From NCBI GenBank assembly GCA_004154925.1, contig QJNS01000229.1:1-64000 (forward strand): DNA of 64,000 bases, in the 5' to 3' direction. The position numbers and the translations under genes are program-made. Source of the DNA: Monosporascus cannonballus (Eukaryota; Ascomycota; Sordariomycetes; Xylariales). The notes beneath the pieces are model-generated. The model had not been told where the DNA came from, did no database searches, and worked only from the letters and a program-made list of their open reading frames with translations. Positions 24,174-37,264 of this stretch are shown piece by piece (the first letter of the stretch is position 1; the number at the start of each line of letters is the position of its first letter).

Positions 24174-24341
24174 ATGCAACCTTTTTTCGCGATCAGCCTA
24201 ATTGTGACAAATCCGAGCACTCTGCGGCCATATGGCGCGATTTCGAAATTTGGGGTTCGGTCTAGGCTGGAAAGCACACTTTCGTCACTTCTCTTTTCCT
24301 TGTCCATTTATGTGTTTCATGCGAAATTTCTTCTTCTATGA
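24174..24341 (+). CDS. 55-codon ORF in the island
   Basis: ATG at 24174, TGA at 24339-24341. Starts MQPFFAISLIVTNPS and ends FSLSIYVFHAKFLLL, so both ends are hydrophobic. I do not recognise it. At this length an open frame is expected by chance in base-balanced DNA; the only support is its place in the unmutated island. Confidence 0.15.
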   Translation: MQPFFAISLIVTNPSTLRPYGAISKFGVRSRLESTLSSLLFSLSIYVFHAKFLLL

Positions 24342-24621
24342 ATAGGCCTAGTAGTTGAATTATTAACGGCCGTAAAAGATATAGCAGACAAAATTAACAA
24401 ATTGCGGCCGGTAGTAAAGTACAATTAACGCAGCAATTGCGCCCCGAATCATACTCAGTTTATCGTGTCTTCGTGTTTGATGCCAGCCCTCGTAGTGATT
24501 GAATGCGTCAAGCCATCCCAGACGCTGTAGGGCAATAGCACCACCGCGATGATAACAGCTCTTAGGTCGTCCCATTCTAGTCGTGCGCGGTCTAGGGCAG
24601 ACATGGGCGCATCCCTTCCTA

Positions 24622-24659
24622 CGAGTCACTTCGGTTAGCAGATATCACAATGTGACTCG
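24622..24659. repeat. 8-bp inverted repeat upstream of the small ORFs
   Basis: CGAGTCAC (24622-24629) and GTGACTCG (24652-24659) are perfect inverted repeats with a 22-bp spacer, ending seven bases before the ATG at 24667. It could be a regulator site or chance. Confidence 0.5.
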
Positions 24660-24670
24660 AGGCGTAATGG

Positions 24671-24808
24671 ATGAAAATTACTGGTATCGCTCTCATCATG
24701 CTTCTCTTGCGGTTCGGCGACGGTTGTTGGTTCTTCGCTGTTGGAGTTGGTTGTCTTGGCTTGTTCGTGCGAAAGGGTATCAGATGGCAATGTCTGAGTG
24801 AGAAGTAA
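24671..24808 (+). CDS. Possible small secreted peptide (45 aa), unverified
   Basis: ATG at 24671, TAA at 24806-24808. The N-terminus MKITGIALIMLLL has the basic start and hydrophobic core of a signal peptide; the rest contains three cysteines (residues 19, 28 and 41) and ends QCLSEK. Small cysteine-containing secreted proteins in AT-rich repeat regions are a known pattern in plant-associated fungi, hence the note. Against it: the post-signal part is itself hydrophobic and very short, no cleavage site is convincing, and a second ATG (24667) opens an overlapping 44-codon frame ending at 24801. Another frame of the same stretch is also open, so this may be a fragment or a broken gene. Confidence 0.22.
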   Translation: MKITGIALIMLLLRFGDGCWFFAVGVGCLGLFVRKGIRWQCLSEK

Positions 24809-24997
24809 GAAACATGTTTTTCTTCACGGAGACGGTCGGGGCGCAGCCGGGTTGGGTTTTTTATAAATTGATGAATTGGGCTGAGGGCGGAAACGAGCTA
24901 AGAAAATGTTATATGCAGTCGCTGCGGTAGCTATTCGGGGCTGTGCACAACTAGATCCGGGGAGATCGGACTAGGAAGAGATCGGGGTTGTGTGGGC

Positions 24998-25314
24998 TAC
25001 GGGTTTATGTTAGCAGGAGTATCGTGGGAGTCTAAGTAACGAAATAACTTAGTTACGTCTCGTAATACCAAATCTACATTAAATAACGAAATATTATTAC
25101 GGGCTGATATTATTTAATTAGTGATTAAACGAATATATATATTTCGTCCGTTAATTGGGTTTTTTCAAATTTTAACATTATTATAAGTTTAACTTTTTTA
25201 AATACGATTAATATTGTATAAATTTAATTGAATTTCATTATATTATATAAGATTTTTAATTCTGAATTTTAATTTTCTTTTCATTAAGAAAATTTTAAAT
25301 TTTAAGTTGTTAAT
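24998..25314. repeat. Left LTR of copy D (start missing)
   Basis: Begins within the LTR at TACGGGTTTATGTTAGCAGG. The first 80 bases next to the island are little mutated and then AT-richness rises quickly. The end near AGTTGTTAATA corresponds to TTGTAACA and is approximate. Confidence 0.75.
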
Positions 25315-26407
25315 AAGAACTTTGATTTTGAAGTAATATCGCAAATACCGAATTTTAAAAAAAATACGAAACATTATATAATTCAGAATATTCTTTATTA
25401 CAGCGAATATATTAAAAAACAGTTATCGTTATAATAGTTCTAATAGTTCGGTTGATTTTCTTTCGTTATATTAAAAGGAATAAAATCGTTTAAACTGTAA
25501 GGAACCCGTTACGAAAAAAATTCTTTTACAGTTCCAACAGAAAATAAAAAAAGTCTAGTTCGTAAATAACGTAGTATTGATACGGCTATTAGCCGTTTTT
25601 TCGTTTTCTATACTAAAAGAATTTTTTCAGAAAAAGGTTATAATTATTAACGGTAAATATTAATTAATTAACGAAATAAACGAACAAAACCGCTTGAAAG
25701 TAGACGCTATTATACTTATATAACTCGTTATTTCTTTTTACTGTATCTGTTTTAAAAGGTTTTATTGATAAATTATTATTAGTACTTTCAGTATTATTAA
25801 TAAAATCCCTTTAACAAACGATAACTATTTATACGGTTTTTAAAAAAATTTTAAATTTTTTTCGAAGTTTTAGTATTTCTTCCAGTTGATTTAATATTAA
25901 CTAAATTCGTTATTTTTCGAGCTGTTAAAAATATTTTTTTTTCTATATTAATTCTTATTTCATTTGATATCATGTTTTTTCAAAAGAATATTAATAGTTT
26001 TGTTAGTATTTTAAAGGGAAGAATATAACATATTAAATAAAGTTTAATTTTTAATATCGTGTTTAATCGGTAATTAGTTTTTTAAATTTACGTACTAATT
26101 CTATTAAAATAGATATATTTGAAATTAAATCTGTATTAAATCGAGTTATTTAAATATCTTTTTAAAAAATAACGTTAATTATTTTTTCTTTTGTAAAACA
26201 TTCTTTCTAGATTGGTTTCATTACAATATATATTTATTTGATTATTTATTAATTTATTCTATATGCGGCGCTAAAAGTTAAATATAAAATTAATATTAAT
26301 ATTCTTTAAAGTGTTTATAATATCTCTATAAATTATACAATTTAGATTTTGGTATATTATAAATAATGTTGTTATTTAATTATTTTATTCGTAATTTATA
26401 TTATATT
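25315..26407 (-). pseudogene. Copy D: 3' internal part (decayed)
   Basis: Internal sequence between the LTR of D and the insertion point of copy C, corresponding to the region between the LTR and the integrase in B. No readable domain. The last five bases, ATATT, are the target duplication of copy C. Confidence 0.5.
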
Positions 26408-26702
26408 TATACCGGTTAACGGTTTAACTAATTCTTAAACCTGAGTCCTACGGGTATATATTGGTAATAATATCGTGGAATTTCGAATAATAAATAACGA
26501 AATTATATTGTACTTTATTATTATTTAAGTTATTCAAAAAATTAACCTTTATATTTTTCGTAAAGTAATTAGTCTTTTATTAAATACTTCAACTTATCGT
26601 ATAAATCTATTTATATTTTGTTATTTAATGCCTTTTAAATTACGAAACTCATTTATATAGATTCGACCGTGTCTTATGACCGGCGTAATTTAGGTTATAT
26701 TA
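26408..26702. repeat. Left LTR of copy C
   Basis: 295 bp, from TATACCGGTTAACGG to TTATATTA (RIP form of TTGTAACA); shorter than its partner by an internal deletion. Contains CCTGAGTCCTACGGG, the family hallmark. Confidence 0.85.
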
Positions 26703-29700
26703 AAAACTTTTCCTTTAAAGGATCTTTATTGTTAAATGTTTGTTTTTAGTAATTTTTCTTTTATTGTAATAACTTATATTATTAAACGTGAACTTTATAA
26801 ATATTTCAATTTATTAAAAGTTTAAAATCTTTCGTTATTCATATTATTAAATTTAATTTTAAAATAAAGCTTTATATACCGTATATCTAGTATAATTTTA
26901 AATGTAAAATAATTAACGAATTTTATTATAACGAATGTAATAAAAATCATTACCATTACGATAATATCGATATATTAATTAATCTTTCACAACGCATTAA
27001 AAAGATCCGTTAAATAAAACGACAACCGTTATCGAAAATTGCGTTTTACGATTTTAATAAAAAATGAATAAGATTTAACGTATCAATAACGAAATATTAA
27101 CGAAACTATTAATAGGTTTTTTTTGGTTTACGATTTCGAAGAAAGCCTTTTATAATAGAAATATTAAAATTATTGATTACGAGTTTTATTGAGTAAAAGA
27201 ATTCAAAAAAATAAAAATACATAAAGGTTAAAACTTTTATACTTAAGCAAGATACATTTGAGTTCTAACCATATTTTCCAAGCTGAGCCAAATACACAGA
27301 TATCAGTACACGATATAATTTGCACAATATATACTATGCCTAGTATTTTCGAATCTGATGACTGATTTATACTTTTTACAATTAGAATAAATTATATCTC
27401 GGTCCTGTAGAGCGTTATCTTAAATTGTTATAATTATGTGACTAATTGCTTTTTTAATTACTTTATTTACAAAATCCTTAATTACAAATTATTGTTAATA
27501 ATTACGACATTATTAATAAAACGTTTTTACTGAACAGAAACAATTTATAAGACTTTTTATAAATTGTTATATATTTCGAAAATTCGGATCATTTCTTTGC
27601 ATGATTAAATATTAAATAAATTCGTGTTTCAGCGTAAATTAAGAAACTTTCTTTATTTCACATATAATTTTATTTTTATTTTCTAAATGTTTTATATTAT
27701 TACATATTTAATAACATATATTATTCATATAAATAGAAGTATTTAAAATATTGAAAAATATATAGTTGTTTCTAAAAGGTTTATAATAATAATTTTTTTA
27801 ACATTTGTTTATTATTTTTATATAAATCGATATATTTAAAATCGAATTCTATAGTAAGCTTTTGAATTGAACTAGTTTCTATAAGGAATTAAATCATATT
27901 CTTTTTCAGAAAATTAAAATTTTAATTTCTTGTAATTAAACTTTTTCGTTATTTTATTACATATCAATTTTAATTTTATTTGTATTTTCAACATTATAAT
28001 TTCAGGTATTTTGACATAAATATTATGTTAATGCTACTAAATTATAAATTTTATTATAGAAATTAAATTTATATTTAGAATTAATAATTACGAAAGGTAT
28101 ATTTATACTTTTGTGAATGTTACTGTTGAATCATCAATATTGTTTTATTATTTTATATAATTCTTTCTTTTATTTATACATTTAAACTTTGGAAATGTTA
28201 AATAATTTATAATTTTAACTAATTTATATTTTGAAATCCTTTTAAAATTCAGAAATGAACGTAATTTCTTTATTCGAAATAATTTTATAATATCATTTAT
28301 TAATATTAAAAAGTTTTTAAATATATGTAAAATTTGTTAGGTATTAATATCGTTTTTATAAAATATACAATAAACAATATCACAAAATTATCGATACCTA
28401 TAAAAACACTATTATAATATACTTTTATCTTTAAACCTTGAAATAAAAACACTGTAGTAATAAAATTTAAAATAATTATAAAATTTCTCAAAACTTACAA
28501 TATGTATTTTAGTATTATTAGATTAGTTATATTATACTTATATTTTTTTTATTAACATCCTTGTTTTAGAAAAGGTATATACATTAAAATTAATATATAA
28601 AGTTATATATATTTAAGTACTCATTTAATAAATATTTATGTATATATTATATTACATTTCTTTAATTCTTTTAATATACGAAATATAATGTTATTTATGA
28701 TATCATAATTTAATAACAACATCTACGAACTTTTACAATAATATAAAACGTTTTATATTTAATTTTCATTCTTTCTTTTTCAAATTTAAGCGTTAATTTA
28801 AAATAAATATATCATCTTTTTAGACCTGTTTTATAAATAATAACAAAATCGAAAATGTTAATTTTTTCAAGACATCGTAATTATTATTTTGTACGTTTTT
28901 GAAACATAATAAGGCAATATAAATTTTAAATGAGTTACATAAAATTTCATTTAATTAAACATATCTTTAAATAAAATCTGGAATTTACACAAAAGCAGTG
29001 TAATAATTATAAACTGCTTAGTTAATATAAAGTAATTAAATTATATTTGTTTTAATTTATAAAAAAAATATAATGGCAAATAATTTATTTGAAAATTTAT
29101 TTAATTAATTACCGTACATAATATAAAACTCAAAATATCCGAGTTTACTTTAACAAAATATGTTAAATTCAATATAATTAATCATAATACTTTAATAATT
29201 ATATTTTTAATCTATTATAATTTAGTTTATAATTACGATATTTTACAAAACATTTTGAAATAAATTTAATTAAACGTATAATAAGTTTATTAAAATTTAA
29301 AAGATACTTTTTTTAATAATTATAATTATATCATATTTTAAAAAGCTTATTTTAATATATTTTAAAGTAATATTATATTTAATAGCTTTTATTACTTATT
29401 TATATACATATTTTATATTAAATACTAATTTAACTTTTATAAAATTCAGAAATATTTATAAATATTTTCAATTTATAATTTGGTCTTTTACCAAAAAGTA
29501 CAACTATTTTTAACATAATATATATTTAAAATTTCGATTCGCTTTTTTATAGACAATTCATTATATATTAAAAAATTCCTAATATATTTATAATTATTAT
29601 TAACATAATTACATATTTAAATAATTTATATTGTGTTAATGTTTATAAAATTTTATATATGTTCTAAATTAACTATTATAAATTATAAAGTTCAATAAAC

Positions 29701-29916
29701 GTATTCTTTATTTTTATAATAACAAATAATAATTTCCAATTTCTAACAGTAAAAATATTCAAATATTAACAATAACGTTTCGGGTAAGCTCATTAAATAA
29801 ACAACCTTACTATATAATTTTTTGGCATATTAGAACAATTATAATAACAAATTTAATTTACTCGGCTAAAACCTATTAAATTAATCAAAATCAACTGTAT
29901 TTAATAAGAAATACCG

Positions 29917-30283
29917 GCAATAAAAATTATTTTTTCGGTTGACGGTTGTTTTCGCGAATTAGGTCTCGGGCGCGGTTTATTCTCCGGTCCTAACCTTTTT
30001 ACGAAAAATACTGTCGACCAACGTCGACCGATAGTATTTTAAGTACCGCAAAGAAAATACGCGGATATCTAAGTTGAGAATATTAGCAATAATTATTCTC
30101 TTATTGGTTAACGGTTATTTTCGCGAATTGGGTTTCGGGCGCGTTTTATTTTTCGGTCGCAACTTTTCCATAAGGACTATCGTCGACCATTGTTAACCGA
30201 TAATATTTTAACAACGGAAAAAAAAATAATTATATATTTAATTTGGAAATATTCGCAATAATTATTTTCTATTAGTTAATATC
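29917..30283. repeat. 169-bp tandem repeat, two units plus a partial third
   Basis: Units start at 29917, 30086 and 30255, each with GCAATAA or a variant, so the period is exactly 169 bp. Each full unit contains a GC-richer core (TTTTCGCGAATT then TCGGGCGCG) and an imperfect hairpin with two GTCGAC sites around 30011-30042. No counterpart exists in B at the same place, so it is an insertion or expansion within the pol region of copy C. No ORF. Confidence 0.85.
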
Positions 30284-32679
30284 CATTTGACATATCATAA
30301 TTAATTAATTTGAATGAATTATTAGGGCTATTATAATCAGCTAAAAACTATTCGATAAACTTGCTTATTCGATATATTTGTCCGACACGTTAAATTATAA
30401 ATTAAATTTGGTTTTAAGTAAATATCAATTTATAAACCTTTTTATATATAATCTCCAAATGGATATTTATGTTTTTATAAATATTTTTCAATACATTTGT
30501 TTTAAATATATTCATTCGTTATTATTAAATAATAAATAAGATAAAACATTTAGATTAATTCTTTAAAAGATTACCTTTTAATTATAGCTTTTATATTTTA
30601 ATAATTCTTATTACATTGTTCTTATATAAATAATATATATTTAATTTATTATTTCTATATAATAATTAAATGTGTTAATTTTAAAGCGGTTTTTAAATTT
30701 ATTACTTAATTATTAAAACTTTACTTAAAATATAATAATAATATATCGTATTGCTTTGTTAATATTTAGTTTTATATTTTGCCCTTTCGGAAATAAAAAA
30801 TCATATACCATATTTCTACAATTATAATTAGTATTATTTCCAATTATATTTTAAAATCGGAATTTTTTAAAACACTCAATTTATTAATAAAATAGAAAGC
30901 CAATTCTTTTTAACTAAACTCTTTGTTAATCCAACGTATATATTTATATGTTTATAAGTTGTAAACAAAAGAATATGTAAATCTGTTAATTAATATTATT
31001 TTTAAAAGAAGATATCAAGCCAAATTTATTTATATTTAATTTCTGTTATCGTAAGCAACATTTTAAGTTTCGATATTTATAATTATATAAAACTTTAATA
31101 TATATTATTAAAAGGATTGAAATATAATAATATTACATAATATAATACAATTATTATTAAACATTGTCTGACTTATTATTATAATACATTAATACAATTT
31201 TATATAAATATTTCAGATAATAACGTTACTAACGGCTTTTATTATTATGTTTAAGACTATTTTACAAAAACCTTTATATATTCTAAATTTCTTTCTATTT
31301 TATAAATAATAATATAAATTTCTAATTTAACGTTTTTTACAGTATATTAAATTAATCTCTTTATTAATTAATACTTGTATTAACTATAATAGTAAGAAAA
31401 ATCTTCTACGTGTAATATTTTTTAGATAATTTTATATCATTATTTATTTATTACTTATGTTTTTAAAAATAATCATATAAAAATATTAGTGTTATTATAT
31501 ATTTAATTTGTTAATTTTATTTTATTCATTAAATTCTAAATTTTAAACATTCGTATAGTATATTAATAAAGAGGTATTTTCATTCCCTATATAATAAGAC
31601 TTCTGGTTATAAATCATAAATAATATATATTTTATAATCTTAATTTAAAGACTTGAAAGAACAGAAATCTTTATTTATATTTCATATTTTCGAAAATACC
31701 TTTTGAATTAATTTTTTGAATTTCTTTATTTTACATTAAGTTGTTTTTTATAATAATTTCTATTTATATTATATTCGAAACCTCGAACTTTGTTTAATTT
31801 TTATAGAATGTTTTTAATATAAACTTATTAATTAACTTTCCAAAAGCAACATTTATTTAATTATTATTAAAAGGTCCTATAAATATTTTAGTTCTATAAT
31901 ATTTTGTTTTAATTATATTTTTTTAATTTTCGTTTTAGTTTTGCATTTAATAGTTTTAATATTATAATATTTACTACTATTATTATTTGTTATTAATTTT
32001 AATCCTTTCGATAACATATTTACTCAAAGCTTTAAATTTTAAAAACTTCATAATTTTATTGTAAACCTTTTTTTTAATTCTGTATGATATATATTACTTA
32101 AAAACTTCCGTTTTCTACTAATTTATTATATTTTAAATCTAAGGTATAGGAAATTCATAACATATTTGGAAATAAATTTCTTTTATTATGATCGTAAAAT
32201 TTATTATTCTATCGCAAAGATTTCATTCAAGTTTTAATATTATGCTTTAAATTTTTAAAAACAGTTTTTATAACCGGAAAACAAATTTAAACATTTTTTT
32301 AAGCGATTTTATCGTTTTTTAAATAATTTCTTATTTTCACTTTTAGGTAATTCGAAATACTTTTAAGGAAAAGATTATTATAACAAAAGCTTTAGTGAGA
32401 AATTTATTCAACTTTTAAAATCTGAAATATTTTTACACTTAAGGAGATTTAAATTTCTTTTTCGTCGCAAACTTAAGTGTTTTTAACTTTATAATCTAGT
32501 TTAATAGTGTAAACGAACGTAATTATTATTTAGTTTGCAAATTGCTAAAACTACCTTTTAGATTTACTAATCTTGGTTTAAAATTATATATTTATAAAAG
32601 CTTTTCATATTAAATAATATTCTAAGTTTAAAACTATGTCTGAAGTTTGGACGATATTATTAAATTAAGATTTATAATA

Positions 32680-33041
32680 TATAACGCTTAAAGCGTTAAT
32701 TTATTATTAAACTTAAATTAGATCGGTCTATGTTAATAAAAACATTTTAAAACCTTTAATTATAAATATATTAGGACGTTTTCTAATTTCAAAAATAATT
32801 TAAAAAATAGAGTTATAGTATTATTCATTATCATGTAACTCATAAATAAATATAGTTACTTTTTATAAATCTAATTAGTTTCAAATAAAACATGAAGTTA
32901 TTACAAATTTACTCTCATTAAATGCAATAGGTTTTCGTATAGATTTATTTAAATTTTATCGCCAAAAAAGATCGAAATTACATAACTCACTTATATAGAT
33001 TCGACCGTTCTTTACGACCGGTCTTGGCGTAAGTTATAAAA
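32680..33041. repeat. Right LTR of copy C
   Basis: 362 bp, from TATAACGCTTAAAGCG to GTTATAAAA, followed by ATATT. Its end carries ATTCGACCGTTCTTTACGACC, shared with the left LTR and resembling GGACCGTTTTCGCAGACC in the B LTR. Confidence 0.87.
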
Positions 33042-36000
33042 ATATTATAAGAAACTTTGACACCTAATTTAATAATGTCCGTTGTTTCTTCATTAATAAT
33101 TTAATTCGTTAAATGATAAATAATCTAAGCCGGTTTCAATTAAAGACGATTAATAAAATTTTAAAATATATGTTATTTCTTTAATTAAAACAAATGTTTT
33201 CCGAAATTCGGTATATACTAAAAATGCAGTTTAAGAAAATATATATTACTTTTTTATATTCGTAGATTTTTTGAAAAGTATTAAAACGGTCTCAAATTTA
33301 GTAATAATTACGATATTATTATTATAATATATTTTATTTATAAAATCTTTCAAAAAATGACTTAATAGTAAAATTTATAATAATTATAATTAATTATTTA
33401 TAAATATTAATAAGGTTTTTAATTTGTTATAAAGTTTATCTCTTGGTTGTTTAACCTTATTGAAAACATATATTATTGTGATATTAACTGAAAAATTATT
33501 TTTAATTTACAATACTATAAATATCTTACAATAATTCTAAAGCTTTATACACTTTTAAATATTTATATAATCAATATTATTATAATTCGAGTGTTAAATT
33601 TAATTTACCTCGGTTTAAAGATTGTGCTTGATTTATTCCTTTATTTTTAAATAAATATTAACCTAATTTTCGAAAACTTACTATACCTTGTTGAACGCTG
33701 TTTGTATTAGTATAAAATATAGCAAACAAAATTGTTTCATTAAAATAAGGTCGAAACTCATGCAATTAACTTTAATTAAATAGTTTCAAATTTAGTTATT
33801 TATTTTTGGTATCAGTGTTAATGTTTTCTAAAATTTCTTTATAAATAATAATAATATTTAAATATCTTATTCTTTTATATACTAAAAATATCGTTTTATA
33901 TAATCTTTAACGTTAATAAAATAAATAAAATTTTTATAATCCAAAACGGTTTTAAGTAATAAATACGATCTTATAAAACTACTTAATTGTCAAAGAAACG
34001 GTGATATTATGCACAAATCTCTACTTTAAAATCCTGTAATTAAACTTGGATTTTTCATTGTATATAAAAGAATATTATAAAATATAATTTTCTTTCATTA
34101 TATTATTATTCTATCATTATGCTTAATAAGTAATCCGAAAGATCGAGTTCTGATTTAATAAAACGTATTTAATCGCCTATAACTATTTATAATAAATTAA
34201 TAATTGTGTTTTACTATTTTATGGTATTGTTATTATATATATCATTCATTCAGGCTGTTTTAAAAGAAACTAATAAAATATATAACAATTTTATTAAAGT
34301 ATCACCTATATATGTTGTAATATTTAACAAATATTAAAAATATTGATCTTGCTTTAATTATAGATCAATGTTTTTTATTTTGTAATAGTAGAAACCTTTT
34401 AAGATTTATTTAATAATATTTCGATGTAATGTTAGATTTAAAGATTTTGATTTTTTTTCTTTGAAATTAAATTTGTTTCAATTATTAGTAATATAATATT
34501 TTAGAACGAGTCGAAGCGTTGGATTTGTATTTTTTTTTACAGCTTTTAGGCTTCCGAAAAGTTCAAAACATGATTAAAATAATATATGAAAGAAATGTCG
34601 ACATATCCTCTTAAGTGGAATTTATTATTTATTAACAAGCTATTAGTATATTTACAACGATTACGAAAATAATAGACTATATAACGGATACGGCCTTTAT
34701 ATCAAAAATTATATTTTCTTCGCAGATATTAATTTCTAATGAATATAAATATTGTTTTAAAATTAAATATTATACATTATTTAAATTTATAAAATCATTG
34801 TATTGGTTTGCTTTTAAATATTGATAATATCGAATCGTAAATAAATATATTATTTAATTAAGAATACATACTTACATGGAGTAATTGTTTATATTTTTAA
34901 GACGGAAAATATAAGGTAGATAGTGGATAACTTGAAAAATAAAATTATTTTTATAGATAATTTTAAAGAAGCTTTTTAGCAGCGCATGATGTATTTTCGT
35001 TAAATGTATGAATAATATAAATTTTAATAAATCTTTTTTAAACAGTAATTTTATAATTTTATTTATTAAATGTTTATATATTTACACTAGTATGTTTTTC
35101 ACGAATACTTAAATATATATTGCTGTAGTGATATAAAAACGAATCCTTTAACGCTTTCGGTTATGATTATAAGTTATGATTTAATTACTTTAATTTCACT
35201 ATAATTATAATAAAATAGGGTATTTATTTAATATATAACTTATATGATATCTTCTGAAATAATAAGGTAATTGTTATATATTTATACTTATATTCGCTAT
35301 TATTTTTTCCAGAGGTGTTATATGTATTCTGGTATATTATTTGTTAATAAAGTATTAAACTAATATTATAGTTTCCTAAATAAAAGTATATTCGACTATA
35401 CTATTTAATAATAATAGTTTCATATAAAGTCTTTCTAATAATTAATAACAGATATATTTTTTCTATTATTTTGAATAAAATTTTAATTTTCGGTATTCCT
35501 ACTAGTATAAAAATTTAAATTATATTTCAATAATAATTTAAATTTGTTTCTTATATTAAATCTCTTATAACTTTAATTAAAGGTCGCTTAATTTTTATTA
35601 ATAACATAGCAATATATTTTACATTGATATATTTAATTTTCTTGAACTCTTAATAGTTTTAATTTTTGTATTTTATTTACGATTTAAACGACCGTACGAA
35701 CTTTTAAAAATAACTGACTTTGTGAGTCTTTTTCGAACTTATTAAATTATATTTATATTTTTGTTTAGAATACCTTAACCTCTTATATTAATGGTCCTTA
35801 GCGCCGTATTGACTTTTTATATTATCGTTATTTGGTTTTGCTTTATTATAACCAGTTTTATGAAAATTAACTTTTAGTATATTATATTTTAATGTATTAT
35901 ATTGACTATAATACGTTCTTTCACAAATTGGGCATAAATAAGCGTGTTTTGAACTTATACTTTGTAAAACTAAAAATTATAAAACATATTCTCAAACACT

Positions 36001-37264
36001 AGAATTTAATTATAACCTTTCAATATATATTTCGTCAATATTAATATACCAATTCTTTTTATTCGTTATAACGATAAAACTATTATTTATTCCAATAAAC
36101 TAAATACAATTAACTATATTAATTAAATGCTTTTTAGCAAATTCGTTGGATTTATGTTTACTATCTTTTAATTATTTATTTAAGACTTTTTTTAATTTTT
36201 AAATTGCTTATAACATAAACTTCTAATGTTATGTATTTCGCCTGAATCCTTTTATTGGAATTCTTTATATTCGTATTAAGTTTAAATTATATCAATACTT
36301 TTTTATATATATCGTATTCCTTTCTATTTAAATTATATTAAACCCTTTTTCAAATAGAGATTTCAATATTTTATAGTTAATGTTTCCGGGTATCATTTTT
36401 GGAAAATCTTATTTTATTATAATTATAATCTTTAATTTTATTTTCTTTTTTTTGCTATAAGCCATTCTGGGTTTCATAGGTTATAACGACGTATTTTATA
36501 AAATAATGGGTACATTTCGTTATTTTTTTTCTAATTCGTCTAATAATCTTTTTATTTGATAGTATACGTTTTTATATTATATTTATATTATTTAATATTA
36601 GCTTTCCCAATTTTGTAAATATATTTATAAATCGTAATTGAGTAACATAATTGCGTAATGCTATTATTTATGTTTTGTTTTAATATATTATAAATATAAT
36701 TATTAAGTTATTCTTTCTATAATTAGTTTATTTTGGTCTAATATTCCGTTTTAAATATTACTACGTATTTTAAAGCTAAATATTTTGGTTATATTTAAAA
36801 ACCTTATTATACAGTCGTGCGGTTGTTATTCTCGTTTTTAAATTTAATATTTAATTTGTTTTCGAATTTAATGTAATTGGAAGAACGTTTTCTAATTTCT
36901 TTTCTACGATCCGGCTTGTCATTCTCCAAATTATATGTTATTAGAAAATTAACTTAATCCAAATAGTCTGGTATTATAAAGGTTATAATGATATAAATTT
37001 TGTCCGACGTTTTATTTATGTTTTAAAACCTGAAATAAATTTATATTTAAATTACCAAATTTTAAATGTTTTTTTATAATATAAATCGAGCATTAGGAAA
37101 TTGTAATTTAAAACTTTGATTTGTATCAAAATCAGTTAATTTAAGTTATATATTATTTAAGCTACATTTTAAATTTTGTAATATTTTTAGCATCAAAAGT
37201 TCATTTTATAATTGATACATAATATTTAAAATTTATATATATTCTTAAAAAATACCTTATAACT
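33042..37264 (-). pseudogene. Copy D: pol and gag region (decayed)
   Basis: Continues copy D beyond copy C. Around 34125-34200 it aligns with the RNase H region of B. Upstream on the minus strand come the remains of reverse transcriptase, protease and gag. Stops are frequent in every frame and no catalytic motif can be read. Confidence 0.55.

Larger units (their letters stand above)
24166..24997. other. Base-balanced island without RIP
   Basis: About 830 bp of normal base composition inside heavily mutated sequence. The right edge is abrupt: island sequence runs straight into an LTR whose first 50 or so bases are missing (junction near TACGGGTTTATG at 24998). It is single-copy in the window, as expected for sequence that RIP ignores. 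It holds three short ATG-started frames and an 8-bp inverted repeat. It may be a fragment of host sequence brought in by recombination, or a small gene in a repeat-rich niche. Confidence 0.8.
26408..33041 (-). mobile_element. Chromovirus copy C (complete, inside copy D)
   Basis: A complete minus-oriented element of 6,634 bp. LTRs are 26408-26702 and 32680-33041, and the target duplication ATATT is at 26403-26407 and 33042-33046. The internal region aligns with B in the same order: 27815 with B 5283, 28850 with B 6490 (RNase H), 31048 with B 8204 (protease). Between the last two, C is about 480 bp longer than B and holds a 169-bp tandem repeat; its gag end is correspondingly shorter. More heavily mutated than B. 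The open minus-strand frame at 28306-28491 overlaps the pol-sense strand but shows no recognisable domain. Confidence 0.88.

Noticed and set aside
24363..24629. 88-codon minus-strand ORF in the base-balanced island
   Set aside because: It needs a GTG start; the first ATG is 18 codons in, and it overlaps plus-strand frames. No recognisable domain or RIP-independent support, so not called as a gene.
24583..24801. 72-codon plus-strand ORF in the island
   Set aside because: Also needs a GTG start. Its ATG-started part (24667-24801, 44 codons) overlaps the 45-codon frame at 24671 and has no features of its own.
28306..28491. 61-codon minus-strand ORF
   Set aside because: Lies in decayed pol of copy C; composition is that of random AT-rich DNA and no pol block aligns convincingly.
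33042..37264. Tandem LTR-internal-LTR-internal-LTR array from unequal crossing over
   Set aside because: The ATATT duplication around copy C and the D-type sequence left of it (25315-26407) show nesting, not a tandem array.
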